Shown piece by piece: positions 50,721-60,907 of a stretch of DNA of 64,000 bases. Under the pieces are notes generated by a model. It searched no databases and was not told where the DNA came from. It worked only from the letters and a program-made list of their open reading frames with translations. The stretch's first letter is position 1; each line of letters opens with the position of its first letter. The DNA lies in the NCBI GenBank assembly GCA_964017235.1, contig OZ024933.1, forward strand, positions 5,583,962-5,647,961, in the 5' to 3' direction. Position numbers and translations under genes: made by a program. This DNA comes from Sabellastarte sp. h YS-2021. Lineage: Eukaryota > Annelida > Polychaeta > Sabellida > Sabellidae.

Positions 50721-50726
50721 AAGTGC

Positions 50727-50734
50727 TATAAATG
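50727..50734 (+). promoter_or_regulatory. TATA-like box upstream of BIR gene
   Basis: TATAAATG ~130 bp before the ATG at 50866, in an otherwise featureless AT-rich stretch. Weak evidence. Confidence 0.3.
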
Positions 50735-50865
50735 GAAACATTTCATCAATTTTGTTACAAATCAATCTCAGCAAAAAATGACATAGGAAAATTATATATA
50801 AATCACTCCAAAATTTTCAAATATCAGTTTGAATGTAAATTGTATGCAATCATCAACCTCTAAAA

Positions 50866-51432
50866 ATGTCCAATCAATCTAAATCAAGTACAGATATCTG
50901 TAAGGCTGCTTCTAAGCCTACAAATTACTTCAGAATAAATACTGCTAATCCCAATGAAGCCAGTGATGCAACTGACAGTAAAGGGATGAGATCAACCTCT
51001 GGAGGTTTTGTTGGAGGTTTTGCTCTAAGTACTAGAACCAAATTAGAAAGAAGCGGGCATATAGCTGGGTTCCCTCTCACATCAGAAAGCGGTGACAGGA
51101 CAGATGCAAGAAATGTCAGATCATCTGATGCTACAGGTGTTAGATCGGATCCTAAATGTAAAGTTCACCCTGCAGATGGATTTTTCAGATATGATGACAG
51201 AACATCAACCTTTGCAACATGGCCAACGTCTCACCCAATCCCTGCTCAGAGATATGTGAAAGCTGGTTTTTATTATTCTGGCGAAGGAGATAAGGTCATC
51301 TGTCCTTGGTGTTACCTTAATCTAACAGAGTGGGAGAGCTATGACATACCAATGAAAGAGCATCAAAAGCATTTTCCTTACTGTGCCTTTGTTTTAATGT
51401 TAAATCCATTTTTCAATTATCATTTTTTCTAA
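50866..51432 (+). CDS. Single-BIR (IAP-type) protein
   Basis: A 188-residue intact frame. Residues 1-100 are Ser/Thr/Asn-rich and low in structure. Residues 108-175 form a baculoviral IAP repeat: DRTSTFATWP, AGFYYSGEGDKVICPWC, then EH and YC. Zinc ligands C146, C149, H166 and C173 fit C-x2-C-x16-H-x6-C. There is no second BIR and no RING in this frame, unlike most cellular IAPs. BIR proteins bind caspases or IAP antagonists; in large DNA viruses they often block apoptosis, but activity here is inferred only. Intronless; AATAAA at 51441 follows the stop by 9 nt. It lies upstream of the capsid cassette and may be a captured host gene. Host origin of the locus cannot be excluded. Confidence 0.85.
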   Translation: MSNQSKSSTDICKAASKPTNYFRINTANPNEASDATDSKGMRSTSGGFVGGFALSTRTKLERSGHIAGFPLTSESGDRTDARNVRSSDATGVRSDPKCKVHPADGFFRYDDRTSTFATWPTSHPIPAQRYVKAGFYYSGEGDKVICPWCYLNLTEWESYDIPMKEHQKHFPYCAFVLMLNPFFNYHFF

Positions 51433-51446
51433 AAAAATTTAATAAA

Positions 51447-52220
51447 AATGTCTTGAAGCTTATATAATGTCTTTCATTCCAATGTACTTCTCAAAGATCT
51501 GGTCACTGAGTGCATACAACTAGACACTGCAATGCATATAACTAGACACTCCAATATGTTTTAATATCATTCTATATTCAAATGCCTGGATGATTGTGTG
51601 GCATTGATCTAGAATACATTACTCAATATGTTGCAATACACGTGTATACATAATTTAAATTTTACAATATGTGTTTTTGAGAAAAATCTTCAACAGGTAA
51701 TAATGAATTTGAAAATTTCATTATTATCTGGATTTGAAAATCAAATCAAGATCTATAGCTCATTACAATACAGATATATATAACATAAACAACAAATTAA
51801 ACCATTTCTTTCTACAATCCACATGCTATAACTCAGTATAATAATATGTAGCACAACAGCCAACAAACAAGCTCCATATACCTTAATATCTGGGTCAATG
51901 AGTATAGTTATTGAAACATTATTTGAACGTATTAAGTGGAATACATTTCATTTTATAAGCAAGTCTGAACCTGCCCATAAACAGGTCTCTTGAGAAAGAT
52001 TGTATCATATGACAAATCTGTTAATTTTTAGGTCATATTTCCGCATCTATCCTTGAGGAACCTAGGAACAAGGCTGTACATGCATTTCAACTGAAAATTA
52101 TTTGCTTGTATTGCAATTATTAACTGACTCATCAGCTTTTTATTGCATGTTATAATCCTATTGGTCAAACCTTTACAATTGCATCTGGCTCTTTCCAATT
52201 GGCTAACACCTCACAACCTA
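51447..52220. other. No gene seen
   Basis: AT-rich spacer between the BIR and PC4-like genes. A short repeat 'ataactagacact(g/c)caat' occurs at ~51515-51560. Confidence 0.3.
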
Positions 52221-52224
52221 AATC

Positions 52225-52233
52225 TATATAAAC
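52225..52233 (+). promoter_or_regulatory. TATA box of PC4-like gene
   Basis: CTATATAAAC about 110 bp before the ATG at 52339, with a plausible short 5' leader. Confidence 0.5.
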
Positions 52234-52338
52234 CCCCAAATAATTCTGCTTGTCATTGAATTTACAGTGAAGATTTTCACATCTATCTGATAGTTGTACC
52301 TTCATAGTTGTATCCTCGCTGAACTTCAAATCTGCATA

Positions 52339-53097
52339 ATGGCTGAAGCTGCAGTTGTTAAACCTAACAATGCCTCCAAGAAAAGGAAAAGTGATGGTCT
52401 GGGTGGAAACAAGAGTAAGAAGTCTTTAGCAAGTACTTCTACTGCAAAGATTTTAGAAAGTTTTGAGGACTTACTTTCGAGTCTTCTGAGGAGTAATGTA
52501 CCTACATCTGAATTTATTGAAGCGAAAGCAACTGCACCTAATCTAAATGAAGATGCTCAAACTGTTATCAAAACAACATTTCACCTTGGAGGGACCAAGT
52601 ACGTAGTATATCAAGGTTCCCATGGACTTATTGAAAACATTTATTTGAAAGAATGGGAAGATGGCGAGGTGAAAAATCAAGGCATTAAACTCTCGGTACC
52701 TAAATTAGTTGTAATTTTACATTATGTTGAGTTCATTATGACTGCTATTCAGAAAATTTCAGATGGAAGAAAAGAGGTGGACTCCAGTTATTACTTAGGC
52801 TCTGGCATATATGTTACCTGTGCATTTCCCTACAGAAATGTATCTATAAGACTATGGAAAATGGCTAATGGAAAGAAATATCCTACACCACAAGGGATCT
52901 CATTTAGGTTTAATGAGTGGAATGAATTCATAAAAGTAGCACAAAAAATGTATACAGAATATTCAGAAATATATATCTGTGAACCCTGTATTCTGGATGA
53001 AGATAGATCAGGCCATGATGTTAATACATGTGAGGAGTGCAAAACAAATATGGAAACCTCCTGCAGGGGTGGGGTTAAAGAGGACATTCCACTTTAA
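52339..53097 (+). CDS. Protein with two PC4-like (ssDNA-binding coactivator) domains
   Basis: A 252-residue intact frame from the first ATG (MAEAAVVKPNNASKKRKSDG), with a basic KKRK motif at 14-17. Two regions share the PC4/Sub1 pattern of a beta-sheet followed by 'GI.L....W/L..' and a helix: residues 80-141 (FHLGGTKYVVYQG, IYLKEWEDGEVKNQGIKLS) and 151-205 (YYLGSGIYVTCAF, IRLWKMANGKKYPTPQGIS, FNEWNEFIKVAQKM). The second is the clearer match. The C-terminus has CEPC and CEEC pairs (214-234), possibly a small zinc knuckle. PC4 proteins bind single-stranded DNA and assist transcription or replication. A role in element gene expression or replication is inferred. The two-domain arrangement in one chain is uncommon. 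Confidence 0.65.
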   Translation: MAEAAVVKPNNASKKRKSDGLGGNKSKKSLASTSTAKILESFEDLLSSLLRSNVPTSEFIEAKATAPNLNEDAQTVIKTTFHLGGTKYVVYQGSHGLIENIYLKEWEDGEVKNQGIKLSVPKLVVILHYVEFIMTAIQKISDGRKEVDSSYYLGSGIYVTCAFPYRNVSIRLWKMANGKKYPTPQGISFRFNEWNEFIKVAQKMYTEYSEIYICEPCILDEDRSGHDVNTCEECKTNMETSCRGGVKEDIPL

Positions 53098-53407
53098 TTG
53101 GAAATGTCCTAATTTCACAGTTATTGGAAAAAAATTGTTTTTGTACATAGATGTAAGACAATATATAACCTAGAAATCTGTAAATTATTTATGTAAAGGT
53201 GATGGGAAACATGTAATAATAATGTCTAACATATGGTGACACATGGACATCACATGGACATCAGTTATTAAAGGAAGATGACATACTTTTCATTTATAAA
53301 TAAGGATCAAAATAAGCAATTCTACACTCAGCCTTCACAGCTTTGTAAGCTAGAAACCAATCTTTTACAGATTACAGTTCATAACTAGTTTAAAAAACAA
53401 GGAAAAG

Positions 53408-54340
53408 ATGAAAAGTGCTATTAATATATTCCTTGGAAAAAAGAGGGACATATATTACCCACATTCAATTACAAGTACAACAATCACTTTAATGGAGCTA
53501 GTGTCACTGGTAGACAGGAACAACTTCCGAGAAGCCTTCGTAGTACTACTCCTGTTGAACTATGCCATACCCACTTTCATAGTGTGAGTATTAATTTTTT
53601 TAATTAATTTTTGTAACAATATAACAACAATGTTTTAAAACACTTTAATCTATTCAGTAATTTTTTTGTTTGTTCTCACTTAGATGGTATATTTTTTTAA
53701 AATAATGAATGTTCTCTCAGCAACTCTCGGAATAATAATCATTGTGTATTTTGTTCAAGAAATCTGTAACTGATATTACCACCCACCTGATATATGTATC
53801 TTCATTCTAAAGATTTCTTTTGTTTTCGGTTTTTTTTTAAACAGTCAAAAATGCCCAGACTTTGTGCATTACATATTTGATGAACTCGAAACCATGAGGT
53901 GCTGTGTCTGCTCTGAATACCTGGAAAAAGACAGGGTCATTATAACCAATCCATGTTCACATTTCACATGCCCCGAATGTGCCTCAGAAGTTGGGAGAAT
54001 ATGGCATAATGATGGCAGAAAAAAGAAAAGGTGCCCAATGTGTAGGGTCAATTTAAAAGAAATTTTTTTTAGTAATATGTGTAAATCTGATATAACCTCT
54101 GTTTTTGTATGGGTGCCCACAGGAACCTACATAAACAAAAACTATGAACAGGATTTAATAAATAACTTTACAGAGGGTAATTTATTCAAGGCCTTTTCAG
54201 CAGCCTTTATGCTTGACCATCTACCCAATGATGTTGATTCATCCCTTTGTAATGAATGGGAGGACTACTATTACAAAAAAGTAAGAAATGTCACATGTCC
54301 TCTTGTAAGGTTAAGTTCAAGATCAGTGCTTTGTTTATGA
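53408..54340 (+). CDS. Spliced RING-finger protein (probable E3 ligase), 3' frame broken
   Basis: Exon 1 runs from ATG 53408 to 53586 (MKSAINIFLGKK...), with donor GTGAGT. Exon 2 begins at 53845 after a T-rich acceptor (tttttaaacag). The phases fit (2 nt + 1 nt). Exon 1 encodes a hydrophobic stretch (EAFVVLLLLNYAIPTF). Exon 2 carries a RING-HC finger: CCVC, then CSHFTCPEC, then CPMC, with C3HC4 spacing. The frame ends at 54338-54340. A second RING-like half (NCGHFYCTIC, ECCEC) lies at 54256-54456 one frame over, so a single-base frameshift near 54305 probably truncated a two-RING protein. AATAAA at ~54593. RING proteins transfer ubiquitin; the target is unknown. Confidence 0.65.
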
Positions 54341-54456
54341 GTAACTGTGGACACTTTTACTGCACTATATGTGCACTGGAACTACTGGAATGTTGTGAAT
54401 GTTTCCAAATCATTGAAACAGGTGATTTACCTGCAATATTCATGAGACCGGTTTGA

Positions 54457-54850
54457 ATTATATCAATTTTTTTTTCTTTTTCTTGAAATATTGCAGTGTA
54501 AGCTTTACAGCTAGAAAGATTTAAATAGGAAAAGTCATGTTTCCATCTTTTAATGTTGAATCTAAAACTTAGATTAATGCCTTAAGCTATGTTAATAAAT
54601 CATATTTGTGATACACTGGTAATGTAATATTGAAAAAATAAGATGTTTTATTGACAATCCATATGGCAAATGTATGGATTATACAAGAAGATGCATAGAT
54701 GCATTATAATGAAGTAACACAGATTTGAAGTTTGTACGTTACAATAAGTTAGATTTGAGATTTAGACAGTGTGCATTAACCTATGACTAGTGATCTACAA
54801 ATATTGCAATCAATGCTTTATATTACACTATCCAATATGTTGGGGTATAC
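54457..54850. other. No gene seen
   Basis: AT-rich spacer downstream of the RING gene; poly(A)-type AATAAA near 54593. Confidence 0.35.
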
Positions 54851-54895
54851 GAAAACTCACATTGATCTCAGTGTCTTTTTTGCACAGAATAGGTT
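54851..54895 (+). repeat. Direct repeat, left copy (partner 63930-63974)
   Basis: Starts GAAAACTCACATTG and contains CAGTGTCTTTTTTGC; about 39 of 45 bases match the copy at 63930-63974 in the same orientation. The pair brackets the membrane-gene and capsid cassette. Confidence 0.75.
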
Positions 54896-55849
54896 GAGTT
54901 CAGTCTAATCAGATTCATAAAACATAATTAGTTGGGAGAGCAGATTAACTGGGGCAGCAAAAAAATTTCGCGAATGTTGTGCTTTGGTGAGTTTAAAATG
55001 ATGAAAGGATACACATCTAATGTGTGTAGTGAAATAGTTTGAGGAATCGAACTACACATTGACCGTTTTACTTCTTTCAAATCTGTGTTAGTTTACCACA
55101 AAAATGCATTGAAATAATTATTGAATAAGGAAAGATAAATGCATTTTATCTTCCAAACTGTGTACAAGTATGTATGTTAAGACTAGAAACACGTTTATTT
55201 GTCATAATGCACACATATAGATTTAAATTACACATAATTTGTAATTCCAACTATAATGTCATCATTTACATTTAGGTAATAACAGATTCTACATAACATT
55301 ACCATAGTAGAATATCTATGGAAACATTTGTACACATTTATGTGGAAATTACATTAAATATGAAAGTTTATTAACTATTTTGTGATAACATTTTGTTTAT
55401 GTAACAGTCATTGTGCATGAACTTGTCTTGTTTATGTATATATTGAAATATTACTGTTTACTGAAAATAATGAGTAACATTGAAAATTACTATTTATCCA
55501 AATTACTGAGTAATGTTACCTAAAAACAGACATATGTAACATTTCTTGAGGTAGTATTTTGATTATTAGTTCTATAATAATAAATTACACATATATGATT
55601 ACTGACTAAGTCTTTCAATGTTTTCTAATTACTTGTATCTTTTCCCAGACCTTGTCCTACTCACTTCCTTCATTTCCATTTCAATCTCACATTCATTTGA
55701 CTTGTTACTTTGAATTTTTTTGGATTCATACTCATCAAAATTTTCATCACTAGATTCCGAGATTGAGATGTTGAAGGAAAAAATCAAGAGTTGTTACGAA
55801 TCACTAGTTGTTTGTATCACTAGCTGACTTGGATGAAAGTGAACCATTG
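54896..55849. other. No gene seen
   Basis: AT-rich; the region just below 55850 is the likely 3' UTR of the minus-strand membrane-protein gene. Confidence 0.35.
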
Positions 55850-57360
55850 TTAACATGCAAAGGGGTAGATGAATTCATCCGAGTGTGCCTCTCCTTGTTT
55901 GGATTTTTTGAATATCTTGGGGATGATCCTGTGTATCTGATCTGGAATTTTTGGAAATAACCTTAAATAATCTTCCACATTAACATCAATAATCGAGGAT
56001 GAACTCGGATCATCTTTATTTTCCTCCAATTTATTCACTACATCTTGGACATTCCGTTCAATACTGTCTGCCCAAGCCAGTTCATTATCAAAATCATAGT
56101 TAAAGGTTGACAGAGCATCCAGAGTATTTAACATCTTAACTGGAATTTGATCCATATCTTCAGCATCAGTCGAAAGCATATAATTATCAACCATTCTGGT
56201 AATGTTCCTCACACGAAATAATATAAAATGTCTGATATATCCTACACATAATCCTATAGATAAGAGCAGAACAGTGCATACAAAGGTCTTGATGTATCAG
56301 TCAATGATGATTCCACATGGTCTTCAGCTCTGAAATCTCCTGAATTCACCCCACTAGAGGGTTGATTCTTGGAATCCTCATTGTGCACTGCAAAAAAAAA
56401 TAAAATTAATTAATAATGGAATACTAATTTCAGTTCAGTCCTGACAAAAACACATTCATGAGGATTACACATGTAGATTTATATGAAATATAAGTAAAGC
56501 ATTAAGAATCCATATTCACCTGCAATACAGCCACGAACGTCGATTTTCAGATTCTTTGATTCCACATAACACTCTGCCCTGCACGCCCAATTGACAATTT
56601 CCACAGATGGAAATGTTTTGGTTATTCTATTCAGAGGCAAATTCACAAAAGGAATAATGCAGGAATAATAGTTCACTATTATACTATCAGTATTATGGCA
56701 ACAGTCAAAGTCCTGAATTTCTGATATTCTGTGTACTGATGTCTGAAAGTCTGTATCCCAACATTCTACACACAGGGAATAACTTACAAAGGCAACATAA
56801 ACAAAAGAAATGACTAGAAGTATATTTTTAACATTTTTATCATATAATAGTATACTCTATAAAAAAATCCAAAAGAAAAATGCTGCTATCAATGACACTC
56901 AGAAGAAAAACACTAGAAAGTAGAACTCCTTTGCGACAGTAGAGTAAAGTTAATGAAATATTATATGTCATATTCTGACGTATTAATGGAAAATGATGTC
57001 ACAGTATCTGATATGTGACATCACATTACAGAGGAATGACTATGATGATACAAGGAATATCATAACTAAAAGCTTTGGATAAATTACATCACGCTAATAT
57101 TGAATGAAAAAATAAACAAATAACCACATGATCACAGTATATAAGATTTACCTATATTCGGGAGGATATGAGAATCTAAATCATCCATCCTATGCACAGA
57201 GAATTGGTCGTTGATAGATAAGCTGCAATCCAAGATAATGACATTTTTACATGTATTAAAAAATTACTTGAAAATAATAATTGATTTTCGTATGCGATTA
57301 AAATAATATTTTACAAGATAAAATAACTCACTGTGAAAAATCGACAGAAGATTCCTCCAT
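55850..57360 (-). pseudogene. Four-exon membrane protein with Cys-rich ectodomain, one frameshift
   Basis: Minus-strand exons 57360-57332, 57222-57152, 56813-56520 and 56387-55850 have good borders and matching phases (29, 71, 294 nt). Exons 1-2 encode a short acidic N-terminus (MEESSVDFS; RMDDLDSHILPNI). Exon 3 starts with a hydrophobic signal/anchor segment (VISFVYVAFVSYSL) and continues into a cysteine-rich domain (CVECWD, FDCCHN, YYSCIIPFV, WACRAECYVES, DVRGC). Exon 4 gives a Ser/Asp-rich stalk; after a frameshift near 56290 comes a transmembrane helix (TVLLLSIGLCVGYI) and a ~120-residue tail ending at 55850. An alternative is that exon 3 opens its own gene with a cleaved signal peptide. 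Family not recognised. It may be a surface protein of the element or a host gene; both are open. Confidence 0.5.
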
Positions 57361-57362
57361 CC

Positions 57363-58038
57363 CTAGATTTTCAAATAAAGCCAGCAGGGTTTATCAGAAT
57401 CTATTATCTGTCCTCTTCCTCTTTGTTTTCCTTTTTTAATTGTAAACAGAATTACTGTGAGGCATACTGCAACACTGATTATCCACAAAAATTTATGTGA
57501 CTTGCTTTTTTCAAATGCAGATTTTATTTCATTTCTACCAAGATCCCTTCCTGAAGTTGAGAATTCAAACCTAGATGGAGCATTTGAATGCATTTCTTGT
57601 GAAAAATAAGAAATTTCGTTAGAAGAAACAGGAATGAATCTTGAAATCTGAATCGGAAGAACTGTGGTAGATTTTTGGTACACCTCAGTAGATATTTTTT
57701 CATATCTTTCAGTAAGACTCTCAGATGCTTCCTGAATTTGAAATATGTTTGTTGTTGAAATCTTGGAATACATATTAGTCTTGAAATATATATGCTTTGG
57801 TATATATTGCATATTCATCAAAGTAAGATACCTTAAATCAGGTAATTTTTTTAACATCTCCAGATTTATCATTTGGACATTATCCATGTACAACATTGAA
57901 ACAGTGGTTCTAAATTTGAAACGTGGAGCTGTAACATCAACACAAGAGCATTCTCCATAATCACAACTGTATCGTAAAACTTTTTCTGAGTTTAAAAAAA
58001 ATAAAAATAAAAAAGAAGCAAATTCTTATAATCTCCAT
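57363..58038 (-). pseudogene. Type I membrane protein with LRR-like segment, frameshift near N-terminus
   Basis: The main frame (57363-57985, minus) holds CDYGECSCVD, an LRR-like stretch (MLKKLPDLRYLTLMN), a Ser/Thr-rich region, a transmembrane helix (FLWIISVAVCLTVILF) followed by KKGKQRGRG, and a short tail. Upstream, ATG at 58038 opens a strongly hydrophobic leader (MEIIRICFFFIFIF) that is out of frame by the length of the following T-run (~57990-58000). A homopolymer slip would explain this; an intron ending at the 'aaactcag' there is an alternative. It lies back-to-back with the ATPase gene, sharing a ~200-bp intergenic region. Confidence 0.5.
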
Positions 58039-58104
58039 ATTTATTTCAATTCAATAAGACACAAAATAAGTGAGAAAACCTCAAACACCTCACTGGACAA
58101 AGAG

Positions 58105-58113
58105 ATATAAAAG
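58105..58113 (+). promoter_or_regulatory. TATA box in divergent promoter (ATPase direction)
   Basis: ATATAAAAG followed by a GC-rich patch (gaggcgag), ~170 bp upstream of the ATPase ATG. The same region on the minus strand reads TTTTATATC and could serve the divergent membrane gene. Confidence 0.45.
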
Positions 58114-58280
58114 AGGCGAGATGATGCAGTGAGGTAGCATATACTGGCTAGGTTTCAAACACTGTGAATTATCACTTCTCATTTGACTTATTGCATGTGA
58201 TTGAAAACAGAGGATTCTTGGCTGTTATCTCTGGACTGCAAATGCTTTACACCTTCTACACTGCCAAGTTAAAGAGGTTT

Positions 58281-58907
58281 ATGGATCCATTTTTATTGAA
58301 AAATCCATTCACTTCTATAATATGTCGTCCAACCGGATCCGGCAAATCTACCTTTATTTTGAAGCTGTTGAATAATATCAGTGCGATGTTTTCACAAAAT
58401 ATTAAGAAAATTTATTATTTTTATAACAACTGGCAGAAAAAGTTTGAGGAAGAGATTACTAGTGATATAGAATACAGGCAAGGTCTGCCTACAGAACAGG
58501 ATTTTAAGTCTTACCCTAATGATGACCAGTGCATAGTAGTGATAGATGATATGCAGGTTTCAGCAATAAACAACACATTTATTGCAAATCTTTTTAGTCG
58601 AGAATTGCATCATAGAAAAATTAGTGTAATTTTAATTTTGCCAAATTTATTTCATCAGAGAAAATATTGTCGAGATGTATCTTTAAATACTCATTATTTC
58701 ATTTTATTTAAAAATCCTAGAGATATTCAACAAATTAAATTACTGGGAAGACAATTAGGTATGCAAAAAAAATTATTAGATGTTTACTTGGATGCAACTG
58801 AGTATCCTTTTGGTTACCTATTGATCGATTTACCATCTGGGAATAAAGATAGCTACATGCTTAGAAGTCGCATATTTCCTGCTGAACATACAATTATATA
58901 TAAATAG
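58281..58907 (+). CDS. A32/FtsK-like genome-packaging ATPase
   Basis: A 208-residue intact frame. Walker A is RPTGSGKST at residues 16-24; Walker B is CIVVIDDM at 84-91. The block NLFHQRKYCRDVSLNTHYFI (159-178 region) followed by FKNPRDIQQIKLLGRQ is the sensor-like region typical of adintovirus/Polinton packaging ATPases, which pump genome DNA into the capsid. Upstream in-frame ATG 58242 is possible, but 58281 places the conserved 'NPF...PTGSGKS' at the usual distance from the start. This is the best preserved core gene. It heads the + strand cassette. Confidence 0.88.
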   Translation: MDPFLLKNPFTSIICRPTGSGKSTFILKLLNNISAMFSQNIKKIYYFYNNWQKKFEEEITSDIEYRQGLPTEQDFKSYPNDDQCIVVIDDMQVSAINNTFIANLFSRELHHRKISVILILPNLFHQRKYCRDVSLNTHYFILFKNPRDIQQIKLLGRQLGMQKKLLDVYLDATEYPFGYLLIDLPSGNKDSYMLRSRIFPAEHTIIYK

Positions 58908-58929
58908 GAAAAACATTTTTCAATTTTCT

Positions 58930-59279
58930 GTGTATATAAAGGTCTATGAGCTATCTTTATATTTTAAAACATCTAGGAATCTCAAACACTCTAAACAATT
59001 CATTCTGCTGTTATTGGAGAATAATTTAGTCCTAAATAAACATTTCCTGATTTATGCCACTCCATCTCAGTTAAAAGCAGTGGCGGAAATTTTTTATAAT
59101 ATATTCAAACTTCCTTTAACGAAGAAAAAAAAGAAAAATTCTTAAGATACCTAAAAATATTGCAAAAATATATAAAGTCTGAGGAAAGATGGAGGAGGAG
59201 TATAGCAAGAAAACACTTTGAAAGAATAACCAATCTGCTTGCATCAATTAAGTATTACATAGAAAAATTTTTAGAATGA
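58930..59279 (+). pseudogene. Small basic protein next to ATPase, frameshifted
   Basis: Readable from ~58930 (no in-frame ATG): FILLLLENN, IYATPSQLKAVAEIFYNIFK, then a lysine run (LTKKKKK). The frame moves at the A-run ~59125-59140 and continues as YLKILQKYIKSEERWRRSIA to TGA at 59277-59279. Arrangement and composition match the short lysine/arginine-rich protein commonly found beside the ATPase in adintovirus-like elements; I do not know its function. At least one break at the A-run and probably one near the start. Confidence 0.5.
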
Positions 59280-59591
59280 ATAAGTATGTATTAATTACAC
59301 ACGAACAATATGAACGTTTCAAAACCTTTTTAGCTTATCAAAAGGACTAAAAATGTGCAGAAAGCAACCAGGAAAGAGTCTATGAAAAATTTGACAATAA
59401 GCCTGAAAATTCTAAAGGGGAAAAATTTGGAAGTGTACATAGCAGGATTATAAATAACAATAAATTACATAAGCAATCAGAAAACTTGTTGGACAATATC
59501 CCAAAGTACTCACTCAAGTGTTAGGTCACAAAACAAAGCAGCATTAACACATCCCCTCCCACCACCAGGTCTTCCTGCAGAAGTGAATTAA
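59276..59591 (+). pseudogene. Small ORF of unknown function, broken
   Basis: ATG at 59276 overlaps the previous TGA (ATGA). It starts MNKYVLITHEQYERFKTFL and soon meets a stop (59349 region). A later stretch ends in HPLPPPGLPAEVN before TAA 59589-59591. The 'HEQY' start and the proline-rich 'PPPG' end belong together in related elements, as I recall, so this looks like one gene with breaks. A minor structural or scaffold role is only a guess. Confidence 0.35.
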
Positions 59592-59627
59592 AGTAAAGAC
59601 AATTACCTCTCAAAAATCCGAAAAAAA

Positions 59628-60850
59628 ATGGGAGGAAAATCCAAAAAGGGAGCGGAGCAAATGAATGGATTCAAAAATGGACCAAAAATTTTTAATCCTG
59701 CAGAGGAAATTGATACATATCTTCATAACCTTTGTTATGACATTAGGAGTCCAGTAGCTTACAGTAGTTACAGTAAGTTATATCCACATGTTAAAAGGGA
59801 GGGAAAATACCATATAACCCCTAAGTATTTGAAGAAGTGGTTAAGTAAACAGGAAACTTATACAACTTTTCACCCAGCTCTAAGGACTTTTCGAAGACCT
59901 AAAGTCTTAGCTTTTACAAGAAATTATCAATGGGATAGTGATACAGCTAACATGGTGAAATATAAGTCAGACAACAATGAATACGCTTACTTTGTAGTAT
60001 TTATAGATATATTTACTCGATACTTGTACACAGCACCATTGAAAGCTTTAAGAGGTGAGAAAATGGTAGTTGTATTTCAAAGAATGATTAGAGAAATAGA
60101 TGAGAAACCTGAAATTCTAAGAACTGATCAAGGAAGTGAATATAAGAACCGACCTTTTAATAGGTTATTAAATGAAAATAAAATAAAACATTTGTACACA
60201 TACTATGAAACCAAAGCTAATTATGCTGAAAGAGTTATTAAAATTATTAAAAACAAAAGAATGAAATATTTAAGTGAAAAAGATACCTTAAGATGGATTG
60301 ACATTCTGTCTGACTTAACCTATGGTTACAATAATTCTATCCATAGATCAATTAAAATGAGTCCAAAAGATGCAAAATCGAAGAATCAGTATTTGCTTTG
60401 GAAATCCCAATATGATAATCTGAACTACCCTAAAAGTTTCTTTAGCTTCAAAAAAACAATATAAAATCCGGAACTGTTGCAAACCTTAAATAACAAAAAC
60501 TTTAAGTTCAATATATCAGACAGGGTTAAAATAAGTCATCTTAAAAGGATGTTCGACAAAGAATATACTGAGATATGGTCTGGCGAAATTTTTACTATAA
60601 TTAATCATAAATTAAATCAAAATATTCCAATGTATGAGTTAAAAGATTACAATAATGAGGTAATTCAGGGTTTCTTTTATGAACCTGAATTGCAATTAGC
60701 ATACATTGGTAGTGATATTTTGTATAAAATTGAAGAAATTCTTAAGAAAGAAAGAAAAAAGGTGGAGAGGTAGAGATATTAGTGAAATGGAAGGGATGGC
60801 CTGCAAAGTTCAATTCATGGATTCCAGAAAAAGAGGTGGAAAATATATAG
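59628..60850 (+). pseudogene. Retroviral-type integrase with C-terminal chromodomain, broken
   Basis: First 278 codons intact. The rve core shows D105 (WDSDTANM), D167 (RTDQGSEY) and E201 (NYAERVIKIIK), the D,D-E triad used to join element DNA to the genome. TAA at 60462-60464 interrupts, but the same frame resumes (DRVKISHLKRMFDKEYTEIW, MYELKDYNNEV), giving the SH3-like C-terminal domain. After an A-run near 60757 the frame shifts and a chromodomain follows (LVKWKGWPAKFNSWIPEKE), ending TAG 60848-60850. So there is one stop and one frameshift. Chromodomains on Polinton-type integrases can bias insertion to marked chromatin. Start chosen at ATG 59628, right after an A-run. Confidence 0.88.
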
Positions 60851-60907
60851 AACATAAAAATATATATAAAGCATTTCATAATTTAAGATTTTTGACTTGA
60901 GACGAAA

